From positions 1-64,000 of the forward strand of contig JAXDZG010000023.1 of the NCBI GenBank assembly GCA_034086985.1: 64,000 nucleotides of DNA. The letters run 5' to 3'. The DNA is from Phascolarctobacterium_A sp034086985. Lineage in GTDB: Bacteria > Bacillota > Negativicutes > Acidaminococcales > Acidaminococcaceae. The stretch's first letter is position 1. Every line of letters starts with the position of its first letter. The notes under the pieces were generated by a model. The model saw nothing but the letters and a program-made list of their open reading frames with translations. It was not told where the DNA came from and made no database searches. A program made the position numbers and the translations under genes. Shown here piece by piece: positions 17,003 through 26,058 of the stretch.

Positions 17003-17530
17003 TTATTTTATTAGTGCCCGCATTTCTTCAGCAGTTAAAGTGAAGTATTCCTTTACAGTGTACAGCTCCCGTCTGCCGCGGCAATCGGCAAAGAGCGCCA
17101 CATCCACATCGGGCACATTGCCCAAGGCTTCCTTGATGGTCTTGCCATTCTTAGCATAAGCTTCAAAGCGCAGCACCAAGCGCTTGCCAGTGCCAGCAGG
17201 AACGAGCAGTGCTTCAAAATAATCGTCGTCGCGGAGCACGCCCTCTAAATTAACCTTGCCACGCAGCAGTACATCATCATACTGCTCCTGGGGAAGATAA
17301 ATACGCATATAAGTGTCGAGAATAGTACCCTCTTGCTTACCGATGTTGTCAAAGGGCACCTCTAGCTGAAAATCTAAGCGTTCGCCCTTTTCACTGACCT
17401 TGACAGCATCGGTACGTTTTTGCGTCAGCAGACGCATTTCAGCATCACCCTGCATCATGATGTATAAAGCAACCACAGCACAGCCCAAAATCACCAGGGC
17501 TACGAGAATACCAATAATAGTCATGAACAT
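17003..17530 (-). CDS. Membrane-anchored protein of unknown function
   Basis: A 175-residue protein with one N-terminal helix (MFMTIIGILVALVILGCAVV) and a soluble domain of ~150 residues. The domain has beta-rich segments (RLDFQLEVPFDN, YMRIYLPQEQYDDVLLRGKV, KRLVLRFEAYA). I do not recognise a family. It begins 12 bp after the F420-ligase-like gene and is probably cotranscribed with it and the thioesterase. Confidence 0.6.
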   Translation of the reverse strand: MFMTIIGILVALVILGCAVVALYIMMQGDAEMRLLTQKRTDAVKVSEKGERLDFQLEVPFDNIGKQEGTILDTYMRIYLPQEQYDDVLLRGKVNLEGVLRDDDYFEALLVPAGTGKRLVLRFEAYAKNGKTIKEALGNVPDVDVALFADCRGRRELYTVKEYFTLTAEEMRALIK

Positions 17531-17542
17531 TTTGCTTCCTCC

Positions 17543-18187
17543 TTAGGCCCGATGATAATTTTTAATAATACAAATGGGAGTTTTTTCACTGCCATTGCCA
17601 AAGGGATTATCGATAAGAATTTCAGCTACCTTGTCCGCATCCACGCCCTTGGAAACGCCTAAAACAGCACTACGCTTTAAGTCATTTACGTCCGCAATGG
17701 CCGCACCATAGCAGCCACAGGCCTTTGTAATTGCCTCTGCAACCTTGGTAGGATTGGCAGGACCATATACCACATGCTTATCGTAGGGAGGCATGGTGCC
17801 AGTAATATCGTCGATTAACCGGGCTTGCTCGCCTGCCAGACGGTAGAAGGTACCGCTAATACCCACGCATTTAGCAGCAAAGCCGCAAATCACAGCATAC
17901 AAAACACGCATACCGCCCTCGGCATCAATCAAGGCCTGCATGCTGTACCAGCTAGAAATACTACCCTTAGAAGGAAACAAATGGCTCAAGGTTTTAGCCA
18001 AAAAGCCAGGATGAAATTCTTCGCAGCGCATAGCTCGACCTTGGGTAATAGCTACAACGCTTTCTGCTGCACAAACTACATCGTTGGGACCAATTTTATC
18101 CTTGCCAAACTCCAAAATCGCATTACAAATATCATCATGGTGGGTCAAAATGCGGGTCGGCACGGGTACAATTTCATATTTTTCCAT
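17543..18187 (-). CDS. F420-0:gamma-glutamyl ligase-like protein (CofE family)
   Basis: A 214-residue protein, MEKYEIVPVPTRILTHHDDI..., resembling the CofE-type F420_ligase family, which forms gamma-glutamyl amide bonds with GTP. Visible landmarks are DVVCAAESVVAITQGR and DDITGTMPPYDKHVVYGPANP. No F420 biosynthesis gene is nearby and Negativicutes are not known F420 makers, so the true acceptor is open. I chose ATG 18187 because GGAGGAG lies 7 bp upstream; it overlaps the thioesterase stop by a few bases. Confidence 0.65.
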   Translation of the reverse strand: MEKYEIVPVPTRILTHHDDICNAILEFGKDKIGPNDVVCAAESVVAITQGRAMRCEEFHPGFLAKTLSHLFPSKGSISSWYSMQALIDAEGGMRVLYAVICGFAAKCVGISGTFYRLAGEQARLIDDITGTMPPYDKHVVYGPANPTKVAEAITKACGCYGAAIADVNDLKRSAVLGVSKGVDADKVAEILIDNPFGNGSEKTPICIIKNYHRA

Positions 18188-18191
18188 ACTC

Positions 18192-18614
18192 TCACTCCTC
18201 CGCAGCCTTGTCCGCTGCATATACCTTTTGAATTTTGTCGTACCAGCGGGGCTCTAACCGAATAATATGCCCCTCCTTATCCGTGAACACGTTGCGAGTA
18301 TGCCCTTCCACAGCCACAGCGCCATCGCGCAGACGGATTACCTTGTAAGCGAACTCCATCTTGGCTTTGTTAAAGGCAGTCATTTTGACTTGTACCTCAA
18401 AATCATCATCAAAGGTACAGGAATTTTTATAGGTTGCTTTGACCTCTGTAATGGGAAAAATTACACCAGCGTCCATGAGCTCACCTAGGGTAATGCCACA
18501 GGCACGCAGATAAGCCACACGTCCCATCTCAAACCAACGCAGATAGTTGGCATGATGCACAACGCCCATCATATCAGTTTCCACAAAGCGTACTTTATCA
18601 CGAATGGTAATCAT
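18192..18614 (-). CDS. Acyl-CoA thioesterase, 4HBT/YbgC family
   Basis: A 140-residue single hot-dog domain. RFVETDMMGVVHHANYLRWFE near the N-terminus is the 4HBT/YbgC active-site helix region, with the catalytic Asp in the ETD segment and the HHANY motif. It likely hydrolyses a short or aromatic acyl-CoA. It is the first gene of a three-gene run with the F420-ligase-like and membrane-anchored genes. Confidence 0.85.
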   Translation of the reverse strand: MITIRDKVRFVETDMMGVVHHANYLRWFEMGRVAYLRACGITLGELMDAGVIFPITEVKATYKNSCTFDDDFEVQVKMTAFNKAKMEFAYKVIRLRDGAVAVEGHTRNVFTDKEGHIIRLEPRWYDKIQKVYAADKAAEE

Positions 18615-18706
18615 TGCAAAATCCTTTCCTACTTAAATCAGTACTATATTATAGCACTTTTATTGTAGCATATAAACAGGTAACTGACAAAAAATACCGG
18701 AAAGCT

Positions 18707-18735
18707 TTGCATAAATTTCACGCTTATGTTATAAT
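18707..18735 (+). promoter_or_regulatory. Promoter of tRNA-Arg(CCG)
   Basis: TTGCAT (18707-18712) and TATAAT (18730-18735), 17-bp spacer, 14 bp ahead of the tRNA. Confidence 0.82.
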
Positions 18736-18749
18736 ATCTAGGTGAAATT

Positions 18750-18824
18750 GCGCCTGTAGCTCAGTGGATAGAGCAATGGTCTCCGGAACCGTGTGCGGAG
18801 GTTCGATTCCTCTCAGGCGCACCA
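18750..18824 (+). tRNA. tRNA-Arg (anticodon CCG)
   Basis: A 75-nt cloverleaf. Acceptor GCGCCTG/CAGGCGC, D-arm GCTC-AGTGGATA-GAGC, anticodon stem ATGGT/ACCGT with loop CTCCGGA (anticodon CCG), T-loop GTTCGATTC and encoded CCA. A terminator hairpin follows 31 bp later. Confidence 0.96.
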
Positions 18825-18855
18825 CTAAAGATTGCACAAAATAAACAAAAATTCA

Positions 18856-18887
18856 GCTCATCTCCATCAAAGGAGATGAGCTTTTTT
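18856..18887 (+). terminator. Terminator of tRNA-Arg(CCG), possibly bidirectional
   Basis: GCTCATCTCC-ATCAAA-GGAGATGAGC with TTTTTT after it. The minus strand also has a T-rich stretch beyond the stem, and the M20 amidohydrolase gene ends 3 bp away, so it may serve both directions. Confidence 0.88.
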
Positions 18888-18889
18888 CA

Positions 18890-19978
18890 TTACACTTCAA
18901 CCAGCTTGAGGAACAACTCCACAGTAGCATCGATGATAGCATCATTGAATTCATAAGCAGCAGTATGCAGACCTGCATGCTGCTCGCCGCAGCCCACGCC
19001 GAAGAAAGCGCCCTGCGCTTTCTTCAGATAATAGCCAAAATCCTCGGACCAGCGCATAGGCTCTTGTAAGTAAGCGGTCTTGAGGCCTAAACCTTCCGCG
19101 GTATGCTTGAGCTTTTGTACGCAGGCAGCAGTATTTACTGTTGCCGGAAAAGGCTCAACAAAGCTTATAGCGCATTCCAAGCCCTGCTCCGCTGCACCTT
19201 GCATGGCTTTATTTTTCATGCCCTCGACCAAGGCATCGTATTCGTCCTGATGCTCCGCGCGCAGCGTGAGCCGCAGCGCGCCCCTTGACGCAGCAACTCC
19301 ATAGGACTTGCTGCCCAGCTCCACACCAATCACCGTACCTAAAACAACGCCACGATGGGGCTCCGCAATCAACTGCTGCAAATAAGTGATAAGCTCAGCA
19401 ATGAGTGAGGCAGGATTCTTACCCTGCTCAGGATAAGCAGCGTGAGTAGGAGCACCCACCAAGGCAATCTCCATCCCAGTGGAGGCGCAAGCAAAGGTTC
19501 TATCTGCCAACAGCACTTCCTTTTCCGCAAAGCCGGGAAGATTATGCATGCCATAAACCTCTGCAATATGCTGCTCAACAAGAAGTTGACTGCATAACTC
19601 CCCGCCCTGACCAGTTTCCTCACCAGGCTGGAAAATCAAATATACATCTCGCTCAGTCTCGACACCTTCTAATCCTAGAGCTACCCCAGCCAAAATTGTA
19701 CTGTGCCCATCATGTCCACACAAATGCCGTGCACAACCGTCCGCACAAAGTACAGCGTCAAAATCTGCACGTAACGCGATAGAAGGCTTGCTGCCTTTGC
19801 CCCTGTGCACAGCATAAAACCAAATACCTCTGTCGACAATTTCTAGCGTTGTATGCTCACGCAAAAACTCCATCAAAAGTGCTTTTGTTTTCACTTCCTG
19901 CATGGAAGGCTCCGCATTGGCATGCAGATGCTTACGCAGCTTAACGAGTAATTTATGTTTATCTTTAGCAATTAACAT
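18890..19978 (-). CDS. M20-family amidohydrolase
   Basis: About 362 residues of the M20D type (IAA-amino-acid hydrolase/hippuricase-like), zinc-dependent enzymes that cut N-acyl amino acids. It shows LRADFDA, CGHDGHS (~87-93), QPGEETGQGG with the catalytic Glu, MHNLPGF, and GAPTHAAYPEQGKNP in the lid domain, then GVGCGEQHAGLHT. The start is taken at ATG 19978, where AAGGAAG is 8 bp upstream; an in-frame TTG sits two codons earlier. It lies 18 bp behind the hybrid kinase and is probably cotranscribed. The substrate is unknown. Confidence 0.85.
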   Translation of the reverse strand: MLIAKDKHKLLVKLRKHLHANAEPSMQEVKTKALLMEFLREHTTLEIVDRGIWFYAVHRGKGSKPSIALRADFDAVLCADGCARHLCGHDGHSTILAGVALGLEGVETERDVYLIFQPGEETGQGGELCSQLLVEQHIAEVYGMHNLPGFAEKEVLLADRTFACASTGMEIALVGAPTHAAYPEQGKNPASLIAELITYLQQLIAEPHRGVVLGTVIGVELGSKSYGVAASRGALRLTLRAEHQDEYDALVEGMKNKAMQGAAEQGLECAISFVEPFPATVNTAACVQKLKHTAEGLGLKTAYLQEPMRWSEDFGYYLKKAQGAFFGVGCGEQHAGLHTAAYEFNDAIIDATVELFLKLVEV

Positions 19979-19996
19979 TTCCAATACTTCCTTTTT

Positions 19997-22057
19997 CTAT
20001 CCTTGCTCATGCTCTTTTTTGAGCAAAACGTCCAGCATAACCTGCAGCAGCACATCCACATTCAGCGGCTTAGCCACATGTCCGTCCATACCCTCGCTCA
20101 AGGCCTTCTCCTTATCCTCCTGGAAAGCATTAGCCGTCATGGCAATAATTGGCACATTGGCCAAATGTTTATCCTCCAATTGGCGAATAGCTCTCGTAGC
20201 TTCGTAACCATTCATAACCGGCATTTGGATGTCCATTAAAATCATATCATAACGCTTGGCCTGAGCCTTAACCACTGCCTCTTGCCCATTGACCGCTGTA
20301 TCAACTACTAAGCCTGCCTTAGCCAGCACTATTTGAGCTATTTCCATATTGAGCTCATTATCCTCTACCAGCAGCACCTCTTTGCCTGCTAAGCTCGCAG
20401 GACTATGCTTTGCAACCTTATCAGCGTCCTTAACGCGGTCATCAGGTAAAAGCTTAAGCTCAAAATGCAGCGTATAGGTAGTACCCTTGCCCACCTGACT
20501 CTCGCAATCAATGCGACCCTTGAGCATATCCACTAAACGCTTCACAATGGCAAGACCAAGGCCCGTACCCTCAGTGCGAGTAACAGTGCTTGTATGCTCC
20601 CTTTCAAAAAGGTTATACTGCACCTTTTGGAATTCTTCACTCATACCAATGCCCGTGTCGCTAATCTGAAAACGATAGACAGCCCTATCAGCCTTGTTTT
20701 CCAGCTGCTCAAGCGCCACCGCAACCCTGCCACCAGAGGCAGTAAACTTCTGCGCATTGGCAATCAAGTTGACGCAAATGGTCTGCAAATGCTGGCTATC
20801 AGCTTCAACAAAGCGATTTTTTACATCACATTTAACACTAAAGTCAAGCTGCTTATCCAGCATGGATTGTTTAAAAAGCATTTCCAGCTCTTGGGTAAAA
20901 AGCTGCAAATCAGTTTTTTCCAGCACCGGCTTCAATGTACCGCTTTCGATACGTGAGATATTCAAAACCTCGTTAATAAGCTTTAGCAAGAGCTCACCCG
21001 CTAGGCCAATCTTACGCAGGCAGTCCTTAATCTGCTGCATATCCTTGCTACCCTTAGCAATTTCTGTGAAGCCCAAAATAGCATTCATAGGCGTGCGAAT
21101 ATCATGACTCATGCTAAATAAGAATCTAGTTTTGGCCTCATTGGCTACATTGGCCTTAGCTAAAGCAGCCTCCAGCTGCTCCTTATGCTCCTGCTCCTTG
21201 CGGCGACCGGTTGCGAACTGCCAATAGCCTATGGTCAACAAAAAGCTGATGAGCATAGCCAAAGCAAGATAAGCATCCTGGGTAGCAGGGGCGATCCAGC
21301 CACCGGCAACCTCAATATCCACATACCACAAATCATTGGGCATGGGACAAATAACCTGAATAGCCTTATCCGACACTAGCTGCTCAGAAGCGGCGATATT
21401 AGCCTTCTTGCCAGTATATGGATCTTTATGCCAAATACTATAATAGTAGCCACTCTTTTCCAGGTGCTGGAGATTAACCTCTTTCACAAAAGCTTCCCAG
21501 TCGATAACGACTACAGCAAAACCCCAAAAATCCTTTTCGCCCTTATCATTAGGCAGATAAATAGGGTCTAAAAGCAGCGCACCTACACCGCCCTGAACCA
21601 AAGGAAAGGGGCCTGCAATAGTATATTTACCTGTTTTGCGAGCAGCGCCTGCCTCCAAGCGTCTTTTTTCAGCAGTCAATAAATTAAGACCAACTACATG
21701 CTCATTATTCTTTAAAGGATACACATAATCAATAGTGCCATCCTTTGCGAGCTCGATGCATTGGATAACTCCATTTTTATCCATGATAGACGGAGCAAGC
21801 TTTGGAAAAGCTGTAAAGGTTGCCTCTTCGCCGTTAAGCAATAAATAGCTCTTCAAAAAGTCGGCAGCACCCAGATATTTTTCTATTTTCGATTCAAAAT
21901 GTAATGCTGTGGTCTGAGCTGTGTGCTGTACCAGCTGCTTTTCCTTGGCTATGCGGTCCTCGATAAAATAATTTGCCACTCGCTGGGTGATGATAAAGCT
22001 GCTAAACAGCACCAAAACTGTCCACATAATGGTCTTAGTTATAGATTTATTGGTCAT
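19997..22057 (-). CDS. Hybrid sensor histidine kinase with receiver domain
   Basis: 686 residues. Helix 1 (~8-27), an extracytoplasmic CHASE-like sensor (~45-255), helix 2 (~262-284), a coiled linker, HisKA with phospho-acceptor H318 in SMSHDIRTPMN, HATPase_c with VNLIANAQKF and TGLGLAIVK, and a C-terminal receiver with D609 in LMDIQMPVMNG and a late KP. No separate response regulator, HPt protein or output domain is nearby, so the phosphate target is unknown. ATG 22057 is preferred: an upstream in-frame TTG would overlap the -10 box. The M20 amidohydrolase follows in the same transcript. Confidence 0.88.
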   Translation of the reverse strand: MTNKSITKTIMWTVLVLFSSFIITQRVANYFIEDRIAKEKQLVQHTAQTTALHFESKIEKYLGAADFLKSYLLLNGEEATFTAFPKLAPSIMDKNGVIQCIELAKDGTIDYVYPLKNNEHVVGLNLLTAEKRRLEAGAARKTGKYTIAGPFPLVQGGVGALLLDPIYLPNDKGEKDFWGFAVVVIDWEAFVKEVNLQHLEKSGYYYSIWHKDPYTGKKANIAASEQLVSDKAIQVICPMPNDLWYVDIEVAGGWIAPATQDAYLALAMLISFLLTIGYWQFATGRRKEQEHKEQLEAALAKANVANEAKTRFLFSMSHDIRTPMNAILGFTEIAKGSKDMQQIKDCLRKIGLAGELLLKLINEVLNISRIESGTLKPVLEKTDLQLFTQELEMLFKQSMLDKQLDFSVKCDVKNRFVEADSQHLQTICVNLIANAQKFTASGGRVAVALEQLENKADRAVYRFQISDTGIGMSEEFQKVQYNLFEREHTSTVTRTEGTGLGLAIVKRLVDMLKGRIDCESQVGKGTTYTLHFELKLLPDDRVKDADKVAKHSPASLAGKEVLLVEDNELNMEIAQIVLAKAGLVVDTAVNGQEAVVKAQAKRYDMILMDIQMPVMNGYEATRAIRQLEDKHLANVPIIAMTANAFQEDKEKALSEGMDGHVAKPLNVDVLLQVMLDVLLKKEHEQG

Positions 22058-22114
22058 GCTTGCACCTACTAATGGGAAAATCCCTCTAAGAGATAATCTT
22101 AGCTTATTATTCCT

Positions 22115-22123
22115 ATTATACCA
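22115..22123 (-). promoter_or_regulatory. Extended -10 promoter of the hybrid kinase
   Basis: Minus-strand TGGTATAAT (TATAAT at 22115-22120, with TG one base upstream) lies 58 bp before ATG 22057. No good -35 is visible, as is usual for extended -10 promoters. It excludes translation starts upstream of it. Confidence 0.6.
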
Positions 22124-22200
22124 CAAGCTTTATTAGTAATACAGAAGAAAACTAATGTATTCTTTCCTGCCAATATTATTTATTACATCTCTTCCCCCTC

Positions 22201-22809
22201 TCACTCATCCTGCACATAACCAGAAGCATAAACCTTTCCCTGCAGGAACTGGCTGATTTCCGGCAAGTGGTCGATGATATAGCGCTGGGCCTTAGGAGTG
22301 TAGCGATTAAAGAAGTAATTCTCGCCGTTTTCCCGAATGCGCTCTTTGGTGATGATGCCTAACTCCACTCCCTTAGCCGTAGCCACCTTGTTCTTTTGCC
22401 TGTCCTTAATTTCTAAAAAGCCCTCGTGCACGAGCCACTTGCCTAAATCCACCGCCGTAACGCTACGCATGGTCTCTCGACCAACAGTATCATTAATATT
22501 TTTGGCTAGCCTCGTAATCAGAATAGGATTAGCTGCCACAGAAATACTCTTGGCATCTTCACTATCAATGGTAAAGGGTTGCTGCCCTGCCCTGCCCAAG
22601 GTATACACCTTAAAATCGGTGCTCTGGGTAACCACATTGAGCAAATTGCCATATACAGCGAGTATTCTTGCTGCATCAGCCAAGGACTGCTTCACTGGCC
22701 GACTATTGGCCACCTCCCAGGTCAAATCCTCCTCAGCGAAGGGATGCTTGCCCAGACTCATGCGGTCCAGCACATTGTAGGTCTTGCGTAGTTGAATAAT
22801 GTCAATCAT
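22201..22809 (-). CDS. Protein of unknown function behind a leader terminator
   Basis: 202 residues beginning MIDIIQLRKTYNVLDRMSLGKHP. No membrane segment. Segments such as SLADAARILAVYGNLLNVVT and TAKGVELGIITKERIRENGENYFF suggest alternating helices with a winged-helix-like C-terminal part, possibly nucleic-acid binding, but I recognise no family. ATG 22809 is chosen because GGAGGTG lies 8 bp upstream. The leader contains a terminator-type hairpin, so expression may be attenuated. Confidence 0.6.
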   Translation of the reverse strand: MIDIIQLRKTYNVLDRMSLGKHPFAEEDLTWEVANSRPVKQSLADAARILAVYGNLLNVVTQSTDFKVYTLGRAGQQPFTIDSEDAKSISVAANPILITRLAKNINDTVGRETMRSVTAVDLGKWLVHEGFLEIKDRQKNKVATAKGVELGIITKERIRENGENYFFNRYTPKAQRYIIDHLPEISQFLQGKVYASGYVQDE

Positions 22810-22827
22810 GTTAAACACCTCCAGAAA

Positions 22828-22874
22828 AATAAAAAAAGCAGTACACCTTACCACAACCGATAAAATGTACTGCT
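22828..22874 (-). promoter_or_regulatory. Candidate leader attenuator ahead of the unknown gene
   Basis: On the minus strand AGCAGTACA ... TGTACTGCT (arms at 22866-22874 and 22837-22845) pairs over 9 bp around a 20-nt loop and is followed by TTTTTTTATTTTT, then the GGAGG and ATG of the 202-residue gene. It therefore lies inside the 5' leader, between promoter and start codon. GTACATCAGCAGTACA just upstream repeats one arm and could form a competing structure. Confidence 0.6.
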
Positions 22875-22943
22875 GATGTACTAATAACTCGTACCCTCAA
22901 AGTCATTCCCTGCTTACGCAGGCTTTATTCATTTTACAAGTTT

Positions 22944-22973
22944 ATTTTAACACAGTATCACCTAAAATCGCAA
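22944..22973 (-). promoter_or_regulatory. Promoter of the attenuated leader
   Basis: Minus-strand TTGCGA (22968-22973), 18-bp spacer, then TAAAAT (22944-22949) preceded by TGT, an extended -10. Transcription would start near 22937, giving a ~130-nt leader containing the terminator hairpin. Confidence 0.55.
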
Positions 22974-23010
22974 GCTTTTTCAGATAATTTTGAAATAAAT
23001 TTACAAATCG

Positions 23011-23044
23011 TTCCTACCCCGAAACGCGGCAGAAAACAGATGTT
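23011..23044 (-). repeat. 34-bp repeat with coding-like divergence, copy 1
   Basis: It matches the element at 53190-53223 at 27 of 34 positions. Read on the minus strand it encodes CFLPRFGVG in one frame; the other copy encodes GFLPRLGVG. Five of the seven differences fall on third codon positions in that frame. This copy has no obvious ATG; the frame continues TICKFISKL and stops near 22957. Confidence 0.6.
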
Positions 23045-23054
23045 TACTTTAGTA

Positions 23055-23099
23055 TGAAAAATAAAGCTCAAAGTGACCATATTTTAGCCACTTTGAGCT
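23055..23099 (-). terminator. Terminator of the ferric-type ABC operon
   Basis: On the minus strand GCTCAAAGTG-gctaaaatatggt-CACTTTGAGC, then TTTATTTTT. A perfect 10-bp stem 40 bp after the ATPase stop codon. Confidence 0.85.
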
Positions 23100-23138
23100 T
23101 GAAAAATTTACAATTTAAGCCTTTACTTTTTTACCCAT

Positions 23139-24263
23139 TTACTTTTTGAGGCTACCGCTAGCCAGCTTGATGCCTGCGTCACCTGCAGCAAATAGATGAT
23201 GCTGGTCACCCTTAAAGCTAATCTTCACAGGCTGGTTCACAGCAAAATCCACACCACCAAAAACAACCGCAGTGAGCATAATGCCGTTCATCTCTAGGCG
23301 CACCACAGTTTCCATGCCACTGGGCAGCGTACTATAAACCTTGGCCGCAAAATCGCCCTCGGCTTCGCTGAGCAGCACGTTCTCAGGCCGTACGCCCAAG
23401 ATAAGCTCGCTACCGCTCACAATATTGCTAGCCTCTTCAGCATAAGCAAAGTGCAGCTGGCTGTCGCCCAGCTTAAGCAAAGCAGACTTCTTATCAGCCT
23501 TATCCACCAGCACAGGCAACAGATTAATATTGGGACTACCAATAAAATCAGCCACAAAGCTATTGGCAGGCTCGTGATAAACTGTCAGCGGCGCAGCATA
23601 TTGCTGCAGCTGCCCCTGCTTCAAAAGGCAAATCTTTGTAGACAAAGTCATAGCCTCCAGCTGGTCATGGGTTACATAAACAAAGGTGGAGTCCGTCTCC
23701 AAATGCAGGCGCTTCAGCTCCGTGCGCATTTCCATGCGCAGCTTGGCATCCAAGTTGGACAGGGGCTCGTCCATAAACAGGGTCTTGGGGCCTGTAGCCA
23801 AGGTCCTGGCAATGGCCACACGCTGCTGCTGACCGCCGCTGAGCTCACTAGGATAACGCCCTGCATATTCACCAATCTTCAGCATGGCCATAAGCTCCGC
23901 AGCTCTGGCCTTGATTTTCTCCTTCTCCCACTTCAGATTTTCTAGGCCGAAGGTAATATTCTCGTACACCGTCATATGAGGCCACAGAGCGTAGTTTTGG
24001 AACAAAAAGCCCACGCCACGCTTTTCCGGCGGCACATCAATACCCTTTTCAGAAGAAAAAACTACTTCATCATTTATCGTAATCTCGCCGCTGGTGGGAG
24101 TCTCAAGGCCTGCAATCATGCGCAGGGTAGTGGTTTTACCGCAGCCGGAGGGTCCTAATAGTGTGATGAAGGAGCGATCCTCAATCACTAAATTTAAATT
24201 TTCTACAGCAGCACTTTTGCTGCCAAATTTTTTCGTAATATTTTTTAAGACAATTTTCGGCAT
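23139..24263 (-). CDS. ABC importer ATPase, ferric/spermidine type (FbpC-like)
   Basis: 374 residues. Walker A GPSGCGKTTTLRMIAG (~37-52), Q-loop FLFQNYALWPHM, signature LSGGQQQRVAIARTL, Walker B TLFMDEPLSNLDAKLR and H-loop THDQLEAM, then a C-terminal TOBE-type domain with GVRPENVLLSE. This is the CUT1/FbpC subfamily that energises uptake of Fe3+, polyamines or related solutes. It is the third gene of a binding protein-permease-ATPase operon, 4 bp behind the permease. Confidence 0.9.
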   Translation of the reverse strand: MPKIVLKNITKKFGSKSAAVENLNLVIEDRSFITLLGPSGCGKTTTLRMIAGLETPTSGEITINDEVVFSSEKGIDVPPEKRGVGFLFQNYALWPHMTVYENITFGLENLKWEKEKIKARAAELMAMLKIGEYAGRYPSELSGGQQQRVAIARTLATGPKTLFMDEPLSNLDAKLRMEMRTELKRLHLETDSTFVYVTHDQLEAMTLSTKICLLKQGQLQQYAAPLTVYHEPANSFVADFIGSPNINLLPVLVDKADKKSALLKLGDSQLHFAYAEEASNIVSGSELILGVRPENVLLSEAEGDFAAKVYSTLPSGMETVVRLEMNGIMLTAVVFGGVDFAVNQPVKISFKGDQHHLFAAGDAGIKLASGSLKK

Positions 24264-24267
24264 ATTC

Positions 24268-26058
24268 TCACCCTATTCCTTTATCAATGGACGCACCCGT
24301 CAGCTTATTAATAATCCAGTTGGACAGCAAAACTACCAGCACAATCAATAAATTAATGGCGTTGGCATACTGGTTCCAGCCCTTCTCGTTATACTGGAAG
24401 AGCATGGTGGTCAGCACTGCTGAGGACGGGGAAATCAACAAAATAAATAGTGACAGCTCGCGCATGCAGGAAATATACGGCAGCAAATAGCCTGACAGGA
24501 TGCTGGTTTTTTGGATGGGCATGATGATGCGTACCATGCGCTTCCACCAGGGAATGCCCATAATAATACCAGCCTCTTCAATTTCACCGCCCAGCTGCAG
24601 CATGGAGTTGACGCCTGCCTTGGTAGCGAAGGGCAAGTACTTAACCGTACCAATTAAAACTAACACCGAGAAGGTGCCATAGAGCGCAGGAATGGGACCA
24701 CGCGGCAGCGCGAACATGGACAAATAAATAGCGCCAAAGGCCATGGAGGGAATCAAATAGGGGAAGAAGGTAAGATGGTTTACCGCATTACTCAGCCAAG
24801 TACCCTTCTTGCGAACGATGGCATAACCAGCCAAAATACCGATTGTACCGGCGAAAAAGGCGCACAGCACGCTCAGTACTAAGCTGTTATAAAGGCCGTT
24901 ATAAATGCTGCGATTGCGCAGCACACCGGGCTCTCCGTTAGCAATATCCGTAGCACCCTCGCCTACCCAAAAGACAGTGCTGAAATTGCTCCAGCTGTAG
25001 TTACCGGGCTCCACGATGAAGCTTTCCACCGCAAAGGTAATCAGCGGAATGATCGTAACGCAGGTCAGCAAAAAGCCCAAGCCATAGGACAGGGGCGTGC
25101 GCAGCGCGCGCAAATTAAACAGGGAAATATTGGAGCTCTTGCCCGTAATGGTGGTATAGGACTTGCGATTGTCCAGCACCTTTTGGTTAATGAGCATAAT
25201 GCCCACGCCGATAAGAATTAAAATCAAGGCCATGAGATAGCCATAGCCGGGGTTTAGGCCCTGCAGGGTGCGGAACAATTGAGTAGTCAACACATGGTAA
25301 CGCACTGGCGCTCCCAAAAATGCGGGCACCGCAAAGGCGCTCATAGAGCTAGAGAAGGCCAGCAAAAAGGTGGACAAAATGGCTGGCTTCACCATGGGCA
25401 GAGTAATACGCCGCAGAATTTGCCAGCGCGTAGCATGTAAAAGCTGAGCTGCCTCCTCCAAATTGGCGTCCATATTCTTTAAAATGCCGCCAATCAAAAT
25501 ATAGGCAAAGGGAGCATAGTGCAGGCCCTGCACAATGGAAATAGGCAAAAAGCCATAGGCAAACCAGTTAGGCGTGGGAATGCCCGTGAGCACCGTAAAA
25601 AGTCCCGGCACACCGCCCACCAGCGAGTTTCTAAAGAAGTTCAGCCAAGCCAGGGCCAAAGTCCAGGAGGGCATGATGTAGGGAACCACAAAAATGGCGG
25701 AAAGAAAGCCCTTGAAACGAATATTGGAGCGGGTGATGAGCCAAGCCATGGTACCGCCAAAGCCGATGGCAATAGCGCAGGTAGCAAAGGAAATCAGCAC
25801 CGTATTCCACAGGGGCTTGTAAAAAATAGCCATACTGTTTTCACCGTCAAGGAGCACCTTGCGCCAATGGTACAGGGTCCAGTCACCAGCGTGGCTGCCG
25901 CGAATGCGCATGACCTCGGAGGTGTGGACGGTGAAGGTATCCAAAACAATGGATAAAAGAGGCAGGAATGTGAGCACGATAAGAGCCACAAACAAAAATG
26001 CCAAAATTAAATTGTGCGGCTTACGACAAAACATCCGCACGCGATGCCATAAACTCAT
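24268..26058 (-). CDS. ABC importer permease, fused two-domain FbpB type
   Basis: 596 residues with about 12 helices forming two fused binding-protein-dependent permease domains. The first domain has an EAA-type loop at EEAAQLLHATRWQILRRITLP, the second at EEAGIIMGIPWWKRMVRIIMP. Fusion of both halves is typical of FbpB/AfuB ferric permeases. It sits between the binding protein and the ATPase. Confidence 0.9.
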   Translation of the reverse strand: MSLWHRVRMFCRKPHNLILAFLFVALIVLTFLPLLSIVLDTFTVHTSEVMRIRGSHAGDWTLYHWRKVLLDGENSMAIFYKPLWNTVLISFATCAIAIGFGGTMAWLITRSNIRFKGFLSAIFVVPYIMPSWTLALAWLNFFRNSLVGGVPGLFTVLTGIPTPNWFAYGFLPISIVQGLHYAPFAYILIGGILKNMDANLEEAAQLLHATRWQILRRITLPMVKPAILSTFLLAFSSSMSAFAVPAFLGAPVRYHVLTTQLFRTLQGLNPGYGYLMALILILIGVGIMLINQKVLDNRKSYTTITGKSSNISLFNLRALRTPLSYGLGFLLTCVTIIPLITFAVESFIVEPGNYSWSNFSTVFWVGEGATDIANGEPGVLRNRSIYNGLYNSLVLSVLCAFFAGTIGILAGYAIVRKKGTWLSNAVNHLTFFPYLIPSMAFGAIYLSMFALPRGPIPALYGTFSVLVLIGTVKYLPFATKAGVNSMLQLGGEIEEAGIIMGIPWWKRMVRIIMPIQKTSILSGYLLPYISCMRELSLFILLISPSSAVLTTMLFQYNEKGWNQYANAINLLIVLVVLLSNWIINKLTGASIDKGIG

